A stretch of 64,000 nt of DNA from Iningainema tapete BLCC-T55 (GTDB lineage Bacteria; Cyanobacteriota; Cyanobacteriia; Cyanobacteriales; Nostocaceae), in the NCBI RefSeq assembly GCF_014698965.1, contig NZ_JACXAE010000098.1:124001-188000 (forward strand), given 5' to 3'. The translations under genes were made by a program, and so were the position numbers. The notes under the pieces are model-generated. The model saw only the letters and a program-made list of their open reading frames with translations, made no database searches and was not told the DNA's origin. Positions 8,353-17,863 of this stretch are shown here, piece by piece. How positions within the stretch are numbered: position 1 is the stretch's first letter; each line of letters starts with the position of its first letter.

Positions 8353-10107
8353 GTGTCTCAAGTCAAGCCTCGTGCAATTCACTGTATAAATCCAGACTGT
8401 AAGCGCCCGTATCCTCAGTTAGAGGGAAACAAGTTTTGTAGTAGCTGTGGCGCACCGCTACTGCTTTTAGAACGCTATGTACCGCTGCAACTTTTGGGAG
8501 AAGGAGGGTTTGCCAAAATTTATACTGTTTGGGATCAAAAGACGCAAACAGAAAAAGTACTGAAAGTTTTGGTGGAAGGTTCTGCTAAAGCGCAGGAGTT
8601 GTTTGCCCAAGAAGCAGTGGTTTTAAGAAATTTGCACCATCCTGGTGTTCCTAAAATTGATGCAGATGGGTATTTTCATATAGAGACTTTGCCTGCAACG
8701 TCTTTACCAGGAGGTAATCCACAGCTACGCAAGCTTTCTTGTCTAGTGATGGAAAAAATTTATGGTCAAACTTTGGAGTTCGTATTTGAGCAGTATCCTC
8801 AAGGTTGTCCACAAGAGTTGGTGTTAAAGTGGTGTGTCCAAGCTGTGGAGATTTTGCAAGAGTTACACAAACGTAAGATTCTTCATCGCGATATTAAACC
8901 TTCTAATCTTATGTTAAGAACCCCCCAACCCCCCTTGGCAAGGGGGGCTAGTCAACCCCATATTGTTAAGGGGGGGACACAGGGGGATCAACTGGTATTA
9001 ATAGATTTTGGTGGAGCGAAACAATTTAGTACACAATCTAGTTCAACTAGGTTATACTCTTCAGGGTACAGTCCTCCAGAACAAATTACTGGGGGTAATG
9101 TGGGACCATCCACCGATTTTTATGCTCTCGGTCGGACTATGATTGAGATGTTAACGGGTAAATCTATTTTAGATTTGGAAGATCCGTTAACAGGAAATCT
9201 GGTTTGGCGCAAAACAGTCAATGTTCAGCCGGAACTAGCTGCTTTGTTGGATGAGATGGTGCAGGAAGATATGCGATCGCGTCCCGCCAATGCAGCGATA
9301 ATTAAAAAGCGTTTGGCAAAGATTTCTCGTCCATCAACTCTACAAGATTGGTTGGAATTAGCAAAAAAGTTTTTATTCAAATTAGAAGTTACCTTCTCTC
9401 AAGGACTGGCTAATTTTACGGCGGCGATCGGCAAAAGTATTCTTTTTGTATTCAAAGCAATTTTTCAGGTTACACTGGCTTGTCTAGATACAATTTGGAC
9501 TATGGTTTTGACCAGTATTGGTGCTTGTGTGGGTACGATTACTGGGTTTATAGTCGCTACTCAAACTAATCTAGATGAGCAAGTTGCGGAATTTTTATCT
9601 AATCAGCTACATTCGCTTCCCAATGCTCAAATTACATCTGGTTCAGAAATTCTTTTATTTGCAGGAGCAGGTTTGGGCACTGCATGGGGACTAGTAGCGG
9701 CAGGAGGTTTTGGTCAAAGACGGCGGTTTTTGGTAGCATCTTTGATGGGTACTTTCGGGTACGGATTTGGGTGGTTAGTTTTGCAGTTAACTACTCCACA
9801 AAATTCAGGCGATCGCTTAATGGGGTTAATTTTAGCCGCTGTTTCCCTTCTCACTTTGGGTTTAGGTTTGAAAAGCCATCACATAGTTCATGCGGTGATT
9901 GCTGCATTTGGCACTGCACTTATTTTTGCAGCTTTGGTTACTTTCGGTTTTCTCACTAATATATTTGACTGGTTAAATCCTACTAACTGGACTCAACTGT
10001 TACGGACTGTAGTATTTTTTAGTTCCGTGGGTGTCTTTGCTAGCTTCTGGTTAGGAGTAAGTTATTACCTAATTGTCCCCAGCTTGCGATTTTTAGGTTG
10101 GCGCTAA
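8353..10107 (+). CDS. Membrane-anchored Ser/Thr protein kinase with 4-Cys prefix
   Basis: 584 residues from a GTG start. A zinc-ribbon-like prefix has C11, C16, C29 and C32. The kinase domain has glycine loop GEGGFAKIY, Lys71 (VLKVL), Glu87, catalytic HRDIKPSN (H178-N185) and DFG at 218-220. After the kinase domain come about five hydrophobic membrane segments (roughly residues 385-575). The gap from the HRD aspartate to the DFG aspartate is 38 residues; in the second kinase of this window it is 19. The excess is a repeat-encoded insert of about 22 residues (190-211, starting TPQPPLARG) that falls in the catalytic loop region. Activity may be altered. The target is unknown. Confidence 0.88.
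   Translation: MSQVKPRAIHCINPDCKRPYPQLEGNKFCSSCGAPLLLLERYVPLQLLGEGGFAKIYTVWDQKTQTEKVLKVLVEGSAKAQELFAQEAVVLRNLHHPGVPKIDADGYFHIETLPATSLPGGNPQLRKLSCLVMEKIYGQTLEFVFEQYPQGCPQELVLKWCVQAVEILQELHKRKILHRDIKPSNLMLRTPQPPLARGASQPHIVKGGTQGDQLVLIDFGGAKQFSTQSSSTRLYSSGYSPPEQITGGNVGPSTDFYALGRTMIEMLTGKSILDLEDPLTGNLVWRKTVNVQPELAALLDEMVQEDMRSRPANAAIIKKRLAKISRPSTLQDWLELAKKFLFKLEVTFSQGLANFTAAIGKSILFVFKAIFQVTLACLDTIWTMVLTSIGACVGTITGFIVATQTNLDEQVAEFLSNQLHSLPNAQITSGSEILLFAGAGLGTAWGLVAAGGFGQRRRFLVASLMGTFGYGFGWLVLQLTTPQNSGDRLMGLILAAVSLLTLGLGLKSHHIVHAVIAAFGTALIFAALVTFGFLTNIFDWLNPTNWTQLLRTVVFFSSVGVFASFWLGVSYYLIVPSLRFLGWR
8920..8985. repeat. C/G-rich hairpin repeat inserted in the kinase gene
   Basis: A run of C6, then CCCCCCTTG-G-CAAGGGGGG (8929-8947), followed by a GGGGGGG run near 8970-8976. 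A related element lies at 19746-19782 outside genes. Roughly 66 bases long, so it adds about 22 codons without shifting the kinase frame. Confidence 0.8.
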
Positions 10108-10141
10108 TCACAACTACCTGAACAATAAACTTAGAAATAAG

Positions 10142-10159
10142 TAGACTAGTCTAAGACTA
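10142..10159. promoter_or_regulatory. Overlapping dyads, likely antitoxin operator
   Basis: TAGACTAGTCTA (10142-10153) is a perfect palindrome and overlaps TAGTCT-A-AGACTA (10147-10159), so the half-site AGACTA/TAGTCT is used three times. It ends 8 bases before the antitoxin start. Phd-family antitoxins repress their own operons by binding such palindromes; the role here is inferred from position. Confidence 0.6.
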
Positions 10160-10167
10160 GATTATTA

Positions 10168-10413
10168 ATGTTTATGGAATCCATTGGCTCATACGAAGCG
10201 AAAACGCACCTTCCTGCGCTCCTTGAACGTGTCGAAAAAGGAGAAGAATTTGTCATTACAAGACACGGAGTTCCTGTTGCGCGACTTGTTCCGGTAGAAC
10301 AAAATCGACAGCGTGACGTTAAGGAAGTGATTGAAGAGTTAAAGAAGTTCCGAAAAGGGCATACCTTAGAAGGACTCTCGGTAAGAGAAATGATTAATAA
10401 GGGCAGAAAATGA
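10168..10413 (+). CDS. Phd/YefM-family antitoxin, toxin partner disrupted
   Basis: 81 residues with the standard Phd/YefM pattern: SIGSYEAKTHLPALLERVEKGEEFVITRHGVPVARLVP, the DNA-binding and dimerisation half, followed by a charged C-terminal arm that would neutralise a VapC-type toxin. A second ATG two codons in (10174) could be the real start. The stop overlaps an ATGA start of a vapC gene, but that gene is only a remnant. The antitoxin itself shows no damage. The palindromic operator just upstream suggests that autoregulation is still in place. Confidence 0.82.
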   Translation: MFMESIGSYEAKTHLPALLERVEKGEEFVITRHGVPVARLVPVEQNRQRDVKEVIEELKKFRKGHTLEGLSVREMINKGRK

Positions 10414-10521
10414 ACTTTGTGCTTGACTCTAGAACTTGCGCTTCGTGAAGGACTACCTTTAGCAACACTCGATCAACAACTGAAACAAGCCGCTTTGAAT
10501 ATTGGTGTCACCACACTTTAA
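10410..10521 (+). pseudogene. vapC (PIN-domain toxin) remnant with internal deletion
   Basis: The start ATG overlaps the antitoxin stop (ATGA). The first seven codons read MNFVLDS, the normal start of a PIN-domain nuclease (first catalytic Asp included), then the frame stops at 10446-10448. From 10432, in another frame, the sequence reads ELALREGLPLATLDQQLKQA and ends ALNIGVTTL-stop at 10521; this is the characteristic C-terminus of VapC (LATLD motif). About 90 central residues are missing. The toxin must be inactive. The remnant abuts the 3' end of the convergent DUF218 gene. Confidence 0.82.
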
Positions 10522-10522
10522 T

Positions 10523-11092
10523 TCACCGCTTGTCTTGAGAATCATCTGCACCTGCATAACCTGTTGCTACCCAAATTAAGGCTCTAGCTCCATCGCGGAT
10601 AGATTTTTGAATTGGTTCGGTAGAGCGTCTAGATGGAACTGATACTGGTTTCAAATCAATCCCTCGGCTACCTAAAACAATCTCGCCCACAACTCTAGCA
10701 CGACGCATATGGTAGTCGGAAGTAACTAAATACACACTCTTGATGCCGCGAGATTTTAACTCGTCTACTATAGTAGTGAAGTTCTCTACTGTATTATTTG
10801 CCTCGTAATCTAAGTGTAAACGCTTAGCATTAACTCCGGCTTTGGCAAACACTTTTTTAGTTGGCTGGGGTGGGCTACCTCCTGAAATCCAGATCGGTAT
10901 ATTTGGATGTTTACGGGCAAATTCTGCTGTAAACTTCTCTCGCTCTAATTTTTTTGTTGAACCACCCAAAAGTAAAATTGCTTCGGGTTGCACGAATTGA
11001 TTTTTCACTTCTTTATAACCCCACATGAGCATTAGTGGTAGGGCTAGGATTGTAAACCGAGAAGACATTCCTTTAAACACTGGCTTCGTCAA
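10523..11092 (-). CDS. DUF218/YdcF-family membrane-anchored protein
   Basis: 189 residues: one N-terminal membrane segment (FTILALPLMLMWGY) and an extracytoplasmic DUF218 domain. Family motifs are AILLLGGSTKKLEREKFTAEFA, PIWISGGSPPQ, YEANNTVENF and VTSDYHMRRAR. Members (SanA, ElyC, YdcF) act in the envelope, some linked to peptidoglycan or lipid-carrier metabolism; the exact reaction is not established for most. It is monocistronic, and its start region is separated from tRNA-Arg by about 240 bases. Confidence 0.8.
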   Translation of the reverse strand: MTKPVFKGMSSRFTILALPLMLMWGYKEVKNQFVQPEAILLLGGSTKKLEREKFTAEFARKHPNIPIWISGGSPPQPTKKVFAKAGVNAKRLHLDYEANNTVENFTTIVDELKSRGIKSVYLVTSDYHMRRARVVGEIVLGSRGIDLKPVSVPSRRSTEPIQKSIRDGARALIWVATGYAGADDSQDKR

Positions 11093-11196
11093 AGTTTTAT
11101 CTCTTACTGCTGCTGGGACAATAATTTATCTAAAAATAATAAATGTTTGGGTGAACACAATTCACCGAATTTCCGATTTTAGATTAACTATTCAAT

Positions 11197-11219
11197 CCAA
11201 AATCTAAAATCCAAAATTG
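11197..11219. repeat. Short AT-rich tandem repeat (CCAAAATCTAAAAT type)
   Basis: Tandem units of seven to eight bases (CCAAAAT, CTAAAAT, CCAAAAT) between the DUF218 gene and tRNA-Arg. This is another heptamer repeat of the kind common in filamentous cyanobacteria. Confidence 0.6.
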
Positions 11220-11330
11220 TCACACCTGTACGTTATAGCAGGTGCGATGGACTCAACGCACGATTGTATCCGCACAATTATTGCTGACACAAATATTTGT
11301 CGATTATTTTATGAAATTGTTTCTTAACGA

Positions 11331-11404
11331 CGGGACTGGCCAGATTCGAACCGGCGACCTAGCGCTTAGGAGGCGCTCGCTCTATCCAGCTGAGCTACAG
11401 CCCC
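11331..11404 (-). tRNA. tRNA-Arg, anticodon CCT
   Basis: 74 nucleotides folding into a full cloverleaf: acceptor GGGGCTG/CAGTCCC, D-arm GCTC/GAGC, anticodon stem AGCGC/GCGCT with loop CTCCTAA (anticodon CCT, reading AGG), T-arm GCCGG-TTCGAAT-CCGGC and discriminator G. CCA is not encoded. Intact and apparently singly transcribed. Confidence 0.96.
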
Positions 11405-11436
11405 AAAATTGAATATCACTTATCATGATACCATAT

Positions 11437-12549
<1,113 letters not shown>

Positions 12550-12554
12550 TCAGT

Positions 12555-13163
12555 ATGCGCGATCGCGTGAACATTAATGAGGCTTACTCCATTTTGGGAT
12601 TACCACCGGGTGCATCACCAACCCAGGTGAAGCAAGCTTACCGTAAGCTGGTTCTGATGTGGCATCCAGATCGTTTTTCTCATCCCCAGCAAAAACAGGA
12701 AGCTGAAGAGAAAATTAAACTAATAAATGTTGCTTACAGCCAGCTTAAATTTTATCAACCCAGTTCGTCAAATCAGGTTAAAAAAACAAAACCAACAACA
12801 GTTTATACTAATCGCTCTAATGCTGAAACCTTCTATAATTGGGGAGCAGAAAACGCAAAACTAGGAAGATACGAGTCAGCTTTGGCAGATTTTACACATG
12901 CGATTCGTATCAATCCTAACTATATTGAAGCATACAAATACCGTGGGTTGATCTGCTCGCAATTGGGATACGAATATCGAGCCACTTCAGATTTAAATAA
13001 AGCTACACAATTGGAGAGGAATCGGAGAAATAAACAAGCCTCAAAGTCTTCATCCTCTTGGTATTCAACCCCAAAAACCAGGAAATCGAGTCAAAAGTCC
13101 ATTTGGAAAAAATTTCTGCAATGGATAAAACGGTTACTGAATTTTAATTGGCGTTTAGGATAA
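12555..13163 (+). CDS. J-domain protein with TPR motif
   Basis: 202 residues. A J-domain at residues 8-70 carries the Hsp70-stimulating HPD tripeptide (VLMWHPDRFSHP). After a linker comes one clear tetratricopeptide unit (AETFYNWGAENAKLGRYESALADFTHAIRINPNYIEAYKYRG is longer than one unit and points to about two). The C-terminus is basic and rich in Ser/Lys. It probably recruits a DnaK to a particular client through the TPR part. The ATG lies within a HIP1-like sequence (ATGCGCGATCGC) and no strong ribosome site is visible. Confidence 0.82.
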   Translation: MRDRVNINEAYSILGLPPGASPTQVKQAYRKLVLMWHPDRFSHPQQKQEAEEKIKLINVAYSQLKFYQPSSSNQVKKTKPTTVYTNRSNAETFYNWGAENAKLGRYESALADFTHAIRINPNYIEAYKYRGLICSQLGYEYRATSDLNKATQLERNRRNKQASKSSSSWYSTPKTRKSSQKSIWKKFLQWIKRLLNFNWRLG

Positions 13164-13312
13164 AGTCTTCCCCTGGAGTGAAAATTTTACTGAGATAAAT
13201 GAGAGTGGACAATGGGGATTTTGTAGAACAGATTAGAAAAATGTCTTGGAAGAAGATGAGGATATGTCTAAATATTACTATTTGTCCTCAACCACCAAGC
13301 ACATCATAACCT

Positions 13313-15454
13313 ATGACCAAACTCCACTGGCTAGAAGTGAGCGAATACGCTGCCCTGTCTGTATCTGTAATTGGCATCATCAGTGCATCAGCAACCCAAC
13401 AAGTAGTTTTAGCTTTGGCACCGTTAGCTTTAACTATCGGTTTGAGTGCAGCTAATCGAGAAAGGTTAAAGTATCTACAGCAACAGCGAAACGCGAAGAC
13501 GCTTACTCAACTAGATTTGCTCCTCGATCCACTTAGGCAGCGACTGGAAAATTTTGATAATTTTACACAAAAGATGAGTGCATCAACAAAGGAGCAATTT
13601 GAGGAATTAAACAAAAACCAAGACGAGCGCATTGAGGTAATTTCGCAGCGTCTCATCCAACTTGATGCTCTTACCCACTCTTTGAAAGAAACTCTTGAAC
13701 AAAAGTTACAAGAATTACAGCAGAATCAAAAAGGGGATGATATAGAAAGCTTGAGACAGCGCCTAAGCCAGCTTGATACTCTTGCGCAAACTCTAAGTAC
13801 AAGTACTCAAGACCAGCTTGAACCGTTCAAGGAGCGTTTAGCTCAAATTGATTTGCTTACCCAAAATTGGCATAGAACGACTCAACAGCAAATACAAGAA
13901 TTACAACAATACCAGCAAGGACAAAATCTGGATGCTTTGAGACAGCGGCTCACTCAAGTTGATAACTTTGCCCAAACTTTAAGTATCAATGTGCAAAAAC
14001 AGCTAGATCCTCTTAAGGAGCGTCTCAATCAAGTAGATGTTTTGACACAAAATTTGAGTAAAAAGACTGAACAACAGATACAGGAATTACAGCAAAGTCA
14101 GCATAAGTATGATATTGATGCCACCAAACAGCGCTTAACTCAACTTGATGCGATCGCCCAGTCTCTAAGTATAGCCACCGGACAGCATAGAGAAGAATGG
14201 AATAGGGCGCAAACTCAACTCCAGGATCAACTACAAACAATCACCATCACGCTCAAGCAGATGGAACAACAATATCAAGGTGCGGTACAAAGAATCAAAA
14301 GACTAGAAGATCTAAAACAACAACCCCAACTAACTACCATATCAGCACCTCCAACACAACAGCAAAAAACCACTCCACCACCAGCACCAGTAGTATCTAA
14401 TCTGGAGATAAAACAAATACAACCACCGCCACCCACATTACCGGAAGCGCCAACGACACAACAGCAAAAAACCACTCCACCACCAGCACCAGTAGTACCA
14501 GTTCCAGAAGTAAAACAAATACAATCACCGCCACCCACATCACAACCCATCAAGCAGAACTTAAGTGTCAAAACTTTATCGGGACACTCAGATAAGGTTG
14601 TATCAGTTGCCTTTAGTCCTGATGGACAAATGTTAGCGAGTGGGAGTAAAGATAACACCGTCAAAATTTGGGATTTAGCAAGTTCGGAATCTCGTACCCA
14701 CAAGGGACATGGAGAATCGAACGGAATGTCTGGGGTAAATTCGGTGGCGTTTAGCCCTGATGGGAAAAAGATTGCCAGTGGTGGTGATGACAAAACAATC
14801 AAGTTATGGGACGTAGTAACAGGAAAGGAAATCTGTACATTTACGGGGCATGAAGGAAAAGTTTATTGTATTGCGTTTAGCCCTGATGGAAAACAGATTG
14901 CTAGTGGTAGTAAAGATCGAACGATCAAACTTTGGTCAACAGAAACGTATAAAGGGATATACACTATCCAAGGGCATTCTGATGACGTTTTATGTCTTGC
15001 ATTTAGCCCGGATGGCAAGCTTTTAGCTAGTGGCGGTGGGCTGAATGATAAAACTATTAAAATCTGGCATCTAGCTGAAAATAAATTTCTGACGTTGAGA
15101 GGAAATTATGATGACGGAGCAATCAATGCTCTTGCTTTTAGTCCAGATGGTAAAAATATTGTTAGTGGTAGTGCAGATATGAAAATCAAGATTTGGCAAC
15201 CGTCAGGGGGTAAAGAACTCCGCACTCTGACGGGACATTCCGATCAAGTTTGTTCTGTGGCTTTTAGCCGAGATGGCATTTTTGCTAGTAGCAGTCAAGA
15301 CAAGACAATTAGACTTTGGCAGGTAGATACAGGTAAGGTACTACGTACCATTACAGAAAATGTTGAGCCTGTTTACTGCGTAGCTTTTAGCCCAGATGGT
15401 AAGACTTTGGCATGTGGTGGGAACACAAGTATTACGATCATGCCTAAGTCTTAG
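13313..15454 (+). CDS. Membrane-anchored coiled-coil WD40 repeat protein
   Basis: 713 residues in three parts. Residues 10-45 are hydrophobic (one or two membrane segments). Residues about 55-335 form a long coiled coil built from repeating units of roughly 60 residues, each with RQRLxQxDxLAQxLS and QQIQELQQ. A Pro-rich linker follows with two near-copies of TTQQQKTTPPPAPVV. The C-terminal part has seven WD40 blades with AFSPDGKxIASGSxDxTIKLW, enough for one closed propeller. The last blade is degenerate. No kinase or NACHT domain is present, so it is likely a scaffold displayed from the membrane. Confidence 0.85.
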   Translation: MTKLHWLEVSEYAALSVSVIGIISASATQQVVLALAPLALTIGLSAANRERLKYLQQQRNAKTLTQLDLLLDPLRQRLENFDNFTQKMSASTKEQFEELNKNQDERIEVISQRLIQLDALTHSLKETLEQKLQELQQNQKGDDIESLRQRLSQLDTLAQTLSTSTQDQLEPFKERLAQIDLLTQNWHRTTQQQIQELQQYQQGQNLDALRQRLTQVDNFAQTLSINVQKQLDPLKERLNQVDVLTQNLSKKTEQQIQELQQSQHKYDIDATKQRLTQLDAIAQSLSIATGQHREEWNRAQTQLQDQLQTITITLKQMEQQYQGAVQRIKRLEDLKQQPQLTTISAPPTQQQKTTPPPAPVVSNLEIKQIQPPPPTLPEAPTTQQQKTTPPPAPVVPVPEVKQIQSPPPTSQPIKQNLSVKTLSGHSDKVVSVAFSPDGQMLASGSKDNTVKIWDLASSESRTHKGHGESNGMSGVNSVAFSPDGKKIASGGDDKTIKLWDVVTGKEICTFTGHEGKVYCIAFSPDGKQIASGSKDRTIKLWSTETYKGIYTIQGHSDDVLCLAFSPDGKLLASGGGLNDKTIKIWHLAENKFLTLRGNYDDGAINALAFSPDGKNIVSGSADMKIKIWQPSGGKELRTLTGHSDQVCSVAFSRDGIFASSSQDKTIRLWQVDTGKVLRTITENVEPVYCVAFSPDGKTLACGGNTSITIMPKS

Positions 15455-15902
15455 CGATTACATATATAACGAAAGTTTATCAGTTTTTTACAAAATTTAA
15501 ATGAGAATAAATTTTAGTAAAGTTAAAGTGTAGTCCTTCAGAAGGTAATGCTAATTTATAAATAGGCACGAACAGGTTAGTTCTCCAAAAAAAATTCAGC
15601 TTAGAGCCTGTGCCTCCCGCTCTAACTTAGTCGCAATTAGTTCTTTGGTGATTACATCCAGTCACAGTGTTTTCGTCCTAACTTTTTGATCGTTGTGGAG
15701 GTTTTTGAGCGGATAGCCAGTGATACTTGCCTAGTTGAGAATGAAGGATGTACAGCTACAAGTAAGAAAAATTGCGAATCTTGTTCACCTTAGATAGAAA
15801 TATTTTTCTCGCTCATTTTTTACTCTGCTCAATCGATTGCGTTACATATAAAACGCGCTTAAGGAGACGCCCCGCTGGAGCGTCTCTACTTGTGTTTGGC
15901 GA
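15455..15902. other. Intergenic region with a family-B hairpin
   Basis: About 450 bases between convergent genes. I see no supported gene; a short plus-strand frame ending near 15792 has no recognisable product. The only structured element is the repeat GGAGACGCCCC...GGAGCGTCTCT at 15863-15889, another family-B copy close to the metallophosphoesterase stop. Confidence 0.5.
15863..15889. repeat. Hairpin repeat family B
   Basis: Arms around GGAGACGC and GCGTCTCT with a short GC-rich centre, 14 bases beyond the stop of the leftward metallophosphoesterase gene. Confidence 0.7.
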
Positions 15903-16736
15903 TTACTGATGTTCTAAGGTAATTACAGTAATTTCTGGTGGGCAAAATAAACGTCCTGGTGGATAAGTTCCTAAACCGCGATTAATATATAGTTGGTTTT
16001 GTCCCACCTGATGAAAGCCTTGCGCCCATTCCCAATGTTTTACTACTTTGGTAAAATTTCCACGTAAAAATGGCATCCAGATGCGCCATTGTTTGGGAAG
16101 TTTACGTAATAATTGTTTATAATACACTACCATTGGACCAATTCCGGGAATGATGATTTGACCACCGTGGGTATGACCGGAAAGTTGTAAGTCTACGCGC
16201 CATTTTTGTAGTAAATCGGCAGTATCTGGATTGTGAGATAATACGATGCGAGGTGTGGCAGGGTCGAGCTGGTTCATCACGACTTTGGGATTGAACTCTT
16301 TTGACCAGTAATCGGCTAATCCGACGATGGGCAGTTCTTTTCCCAAAGGATAGGCAATTTCATTCCAAAGAGTATTGACACCAATGCTATTGAATGCTGC
16401 AATTATTTCGGTTTTGGAACGGTGGTAGTAAATATCGTGGTTGCCTAATACAGCATAAATACCGTAGCGACTTTGCAAATGTTTTAGGCGCAGCACTAGC
16501 TGGTGAATTGGGGAAGGATCATCAGTGACATAATCACCCGTTAAGACCACTAAATCAGGTTCGGCTTCATTGCTGTGGGCGATCGCACTCGACAACATGT
16601 CTTCCGACAGCCGCAAACCGTCGTAATGCAAGTCTGACAATTGCACCAGTTTCGTTCCTTGTAATGAAGCTGGCAAAGAAGCAATCTTAACTGTCAATTT
16701 TTCGATGGTCAAAGCTCCAGATAATAACCAGTGCAT
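15903..16736 (-). CDS. Calcineurin-like metallophosphoesterase, YkuE type
   Basis: 277 residues with all dinuclear-metal motifs of the family: QLSDLHYDG, LTGDYVTD, LGNHDIYYH, LSHNPD and LSGHTHGGQ, in the standard order. The N-terminus (MHWLLSGALTIEKL) is only weakly hydrophobic. YkuE-like members hydrolyse phosphodiesters or pyrophosphates near the membrane; the substrate cannot be told. The end VITLEHQ and the INRGLGTYPPGRLFCPPEI segment are typical of the subgroup. Monocistronic. Confidence 0.88.
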   Translation of the reverse strand: MHWLLSGALTIEKLTVKIASLPASLQGTKLVQLSDLHYDGLRLSEDMLSSAIAHSNEAEPDLVVLTGDYVTDDPSPIHQLVLRLKHLQSRYGIYAVLGNHDIYYHRSKTEIIAAFNSIGVNTLWNEIAYPLGKELPIVGLADYWSKEFNPKVVMNQLDPATPRIVLSHNPDTADLLQKWRVDLQLSGHTHGGQIIIPGIGPMVVYYKQLLRKLPKQWRIWMPFLRGNFTKVVKHWEWAQGFHQVGQNQLYINRGLGTYPPGRLFCPPEITVITLEHQ

Positions 16737-16951
16737 AACCCTGACTTAACTCCTGCTTACACGCGCCTCCAGCTTACCGAAAAAACTGCATAATATTTGT
16801 AACAACTACAATAACAAGCGTGAAAAATTTAATTATAAGGGAAAAAGTAGCAAGGTGGTAAACACAATCCCTGGTTGCAGCCTCGCCACTTCTACCCTTA
16901 TAGGCGAAGCATTACTACTTTAGCAAGCCCTTGCTGAACTTATAATATAAA

Positions 16952-17545
16952 TTAAAGTCCTAAGATTTCCTGATATTGTTTTGTTAAAGCCTTTAAAGCT
17001 CGTTTGCCTCTTTGACGTAAGGTATCTGGTAAAACTACTTCGCCTTGACTCGCTAATCGCAACGCTATCTCTTGCCAAGATAACTTTTCAAAATACCTCA
17101 TGTAAAGTAACTCTTGGGTTCTTATATCTAGTTTTTTCATGGCTTTATAGAGAGTATAATACTCTTCTTCCATAACTAAATCTTTCACGTTGTTACTTTG
17201 ACCAGAAGCAAATGAATCTAGTATTTTTGTGTCAACAAAGGTCACTCTTGCTTTACCATCTTTTCTTTGTCGTGAAAATTCCCTAACTACATTAAATCCC
17301 GTACTTCGTAACCAAGCTTCTATATTGTAAATTATCTTACCAGACTTTTTTGCTTCTACATAACGTACTAGGGACTCTGACATGATATCTTCAGGTTCAC
17401 ACCACCCCAAAATATTGAATTTATACAAATAAATGCGAAATGAATTTATTAATTGATTATACAAATCAGCACCTCCCAGATCCCGGAAATTAGCACAAGC
17501 AGTCATTCTTTTCTGGTTATTGTGTAATGGCTTCGTTTGACCCAT
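16952..17545 (-). CDS. Small sigma-70-like factor (ECF-like)
   Basis: 197 residues. The N-terminal half fits sigma region 2 (EDIMSESLVRYVEAKKSGK, then AWLRSTGFNVVREFSRQRK), and the C-terminal half fits region 4, a helix-turn-helix (LDIRTQELLYMRYFEKLSWQEIA and LRQRGKRALKAL). Region 3 is absent, as in ECF sigma factors, but region 2 is divergent and I see no anti-sigma gene beside it. The linker between the regions carries a charged stretch with FVDTKILDSF. Base composition is AT-rich. It may direct RNA polymerase to a small regulon; which one is unknown. Confidence 0.65.
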   Translation of the reverse strand: MGQTKPLHNNQKRMTACANFRDLGGADLYNQLINSFRIYLYKFNILGWCEPEDIMSESLVRYVEAKKSGKIIYNIEAWLRSTGFNVVREFSRQRKDGKARVTFVDTKILDSFASGQSNNVKDLVMEEEYYTLYKAMKKLDIRTQELLYMRYFEKLSWQEIALRLASQGEVVLPDTLRQRGKRALKALTKQYQEILGL

Positions 17546-17863
17546 TATCTGACTCCCACCCTCAAAGGGTCTATTGAAATCTCCATTAATCCACGGACAT
17601 CAGCAAACTCTAGCCCTCAAATGCTAATGATTCGGTTGAGAAGTTTTGCTGTCCCTACTACTAAAAAATGTCGGCTTTTTTTTATTTGTGACATTTAAAT
17701 CCAGATATAAATACTTGCATAATAAATATTTATAGTGTAAAATAAAATACAAAAACCTCCATAGTTATAATTTTACGGAGGTTTTTTTGATTATTTCAAA
17801 ATTCTTCTTTTGTCAGAAAGTACAAACGAAGAGAATAAAACTTTCACAAATATGTAGAAGAAA
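17546..17863. other. AT-rich gap between two leftward genes
   Basis: About 320 bases. It contains the terminator at 17751-17788 for the upstream gene and, to its left, the promoter region of the sigma-like gene, in which I could not fix -35/-10 boxes with confidence. Confidence 0.5.
17751..17788 (-). terminator. Intrinsic terminator, probably bidirectional
   Basis: AAAAACCTCC (17751-17760) and GGAGGTTTTT (17777-17786) are perfect 10-base arms around a 16-base AT-rich loop. On both strands the stem ends in a T run. It is about 75 bases past the stop of the leftward gene at 17864-18463 and insulates it from the sigma-like gene. Confidence 0.85.

Noticed and set aside
14275-14802. Long minus-strand frame rich in Cys and Gly opposite the WD40 gene
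   Set aside because: It is the complement of the Pro-rich linker and WD40 repeats; composition explains it.
15690-15795. Possible short Cys-containing peptide gene between the WD40 and phosphoesterase genes
   Set aside because: No start context and no related sequence; it looks like a chance frame.
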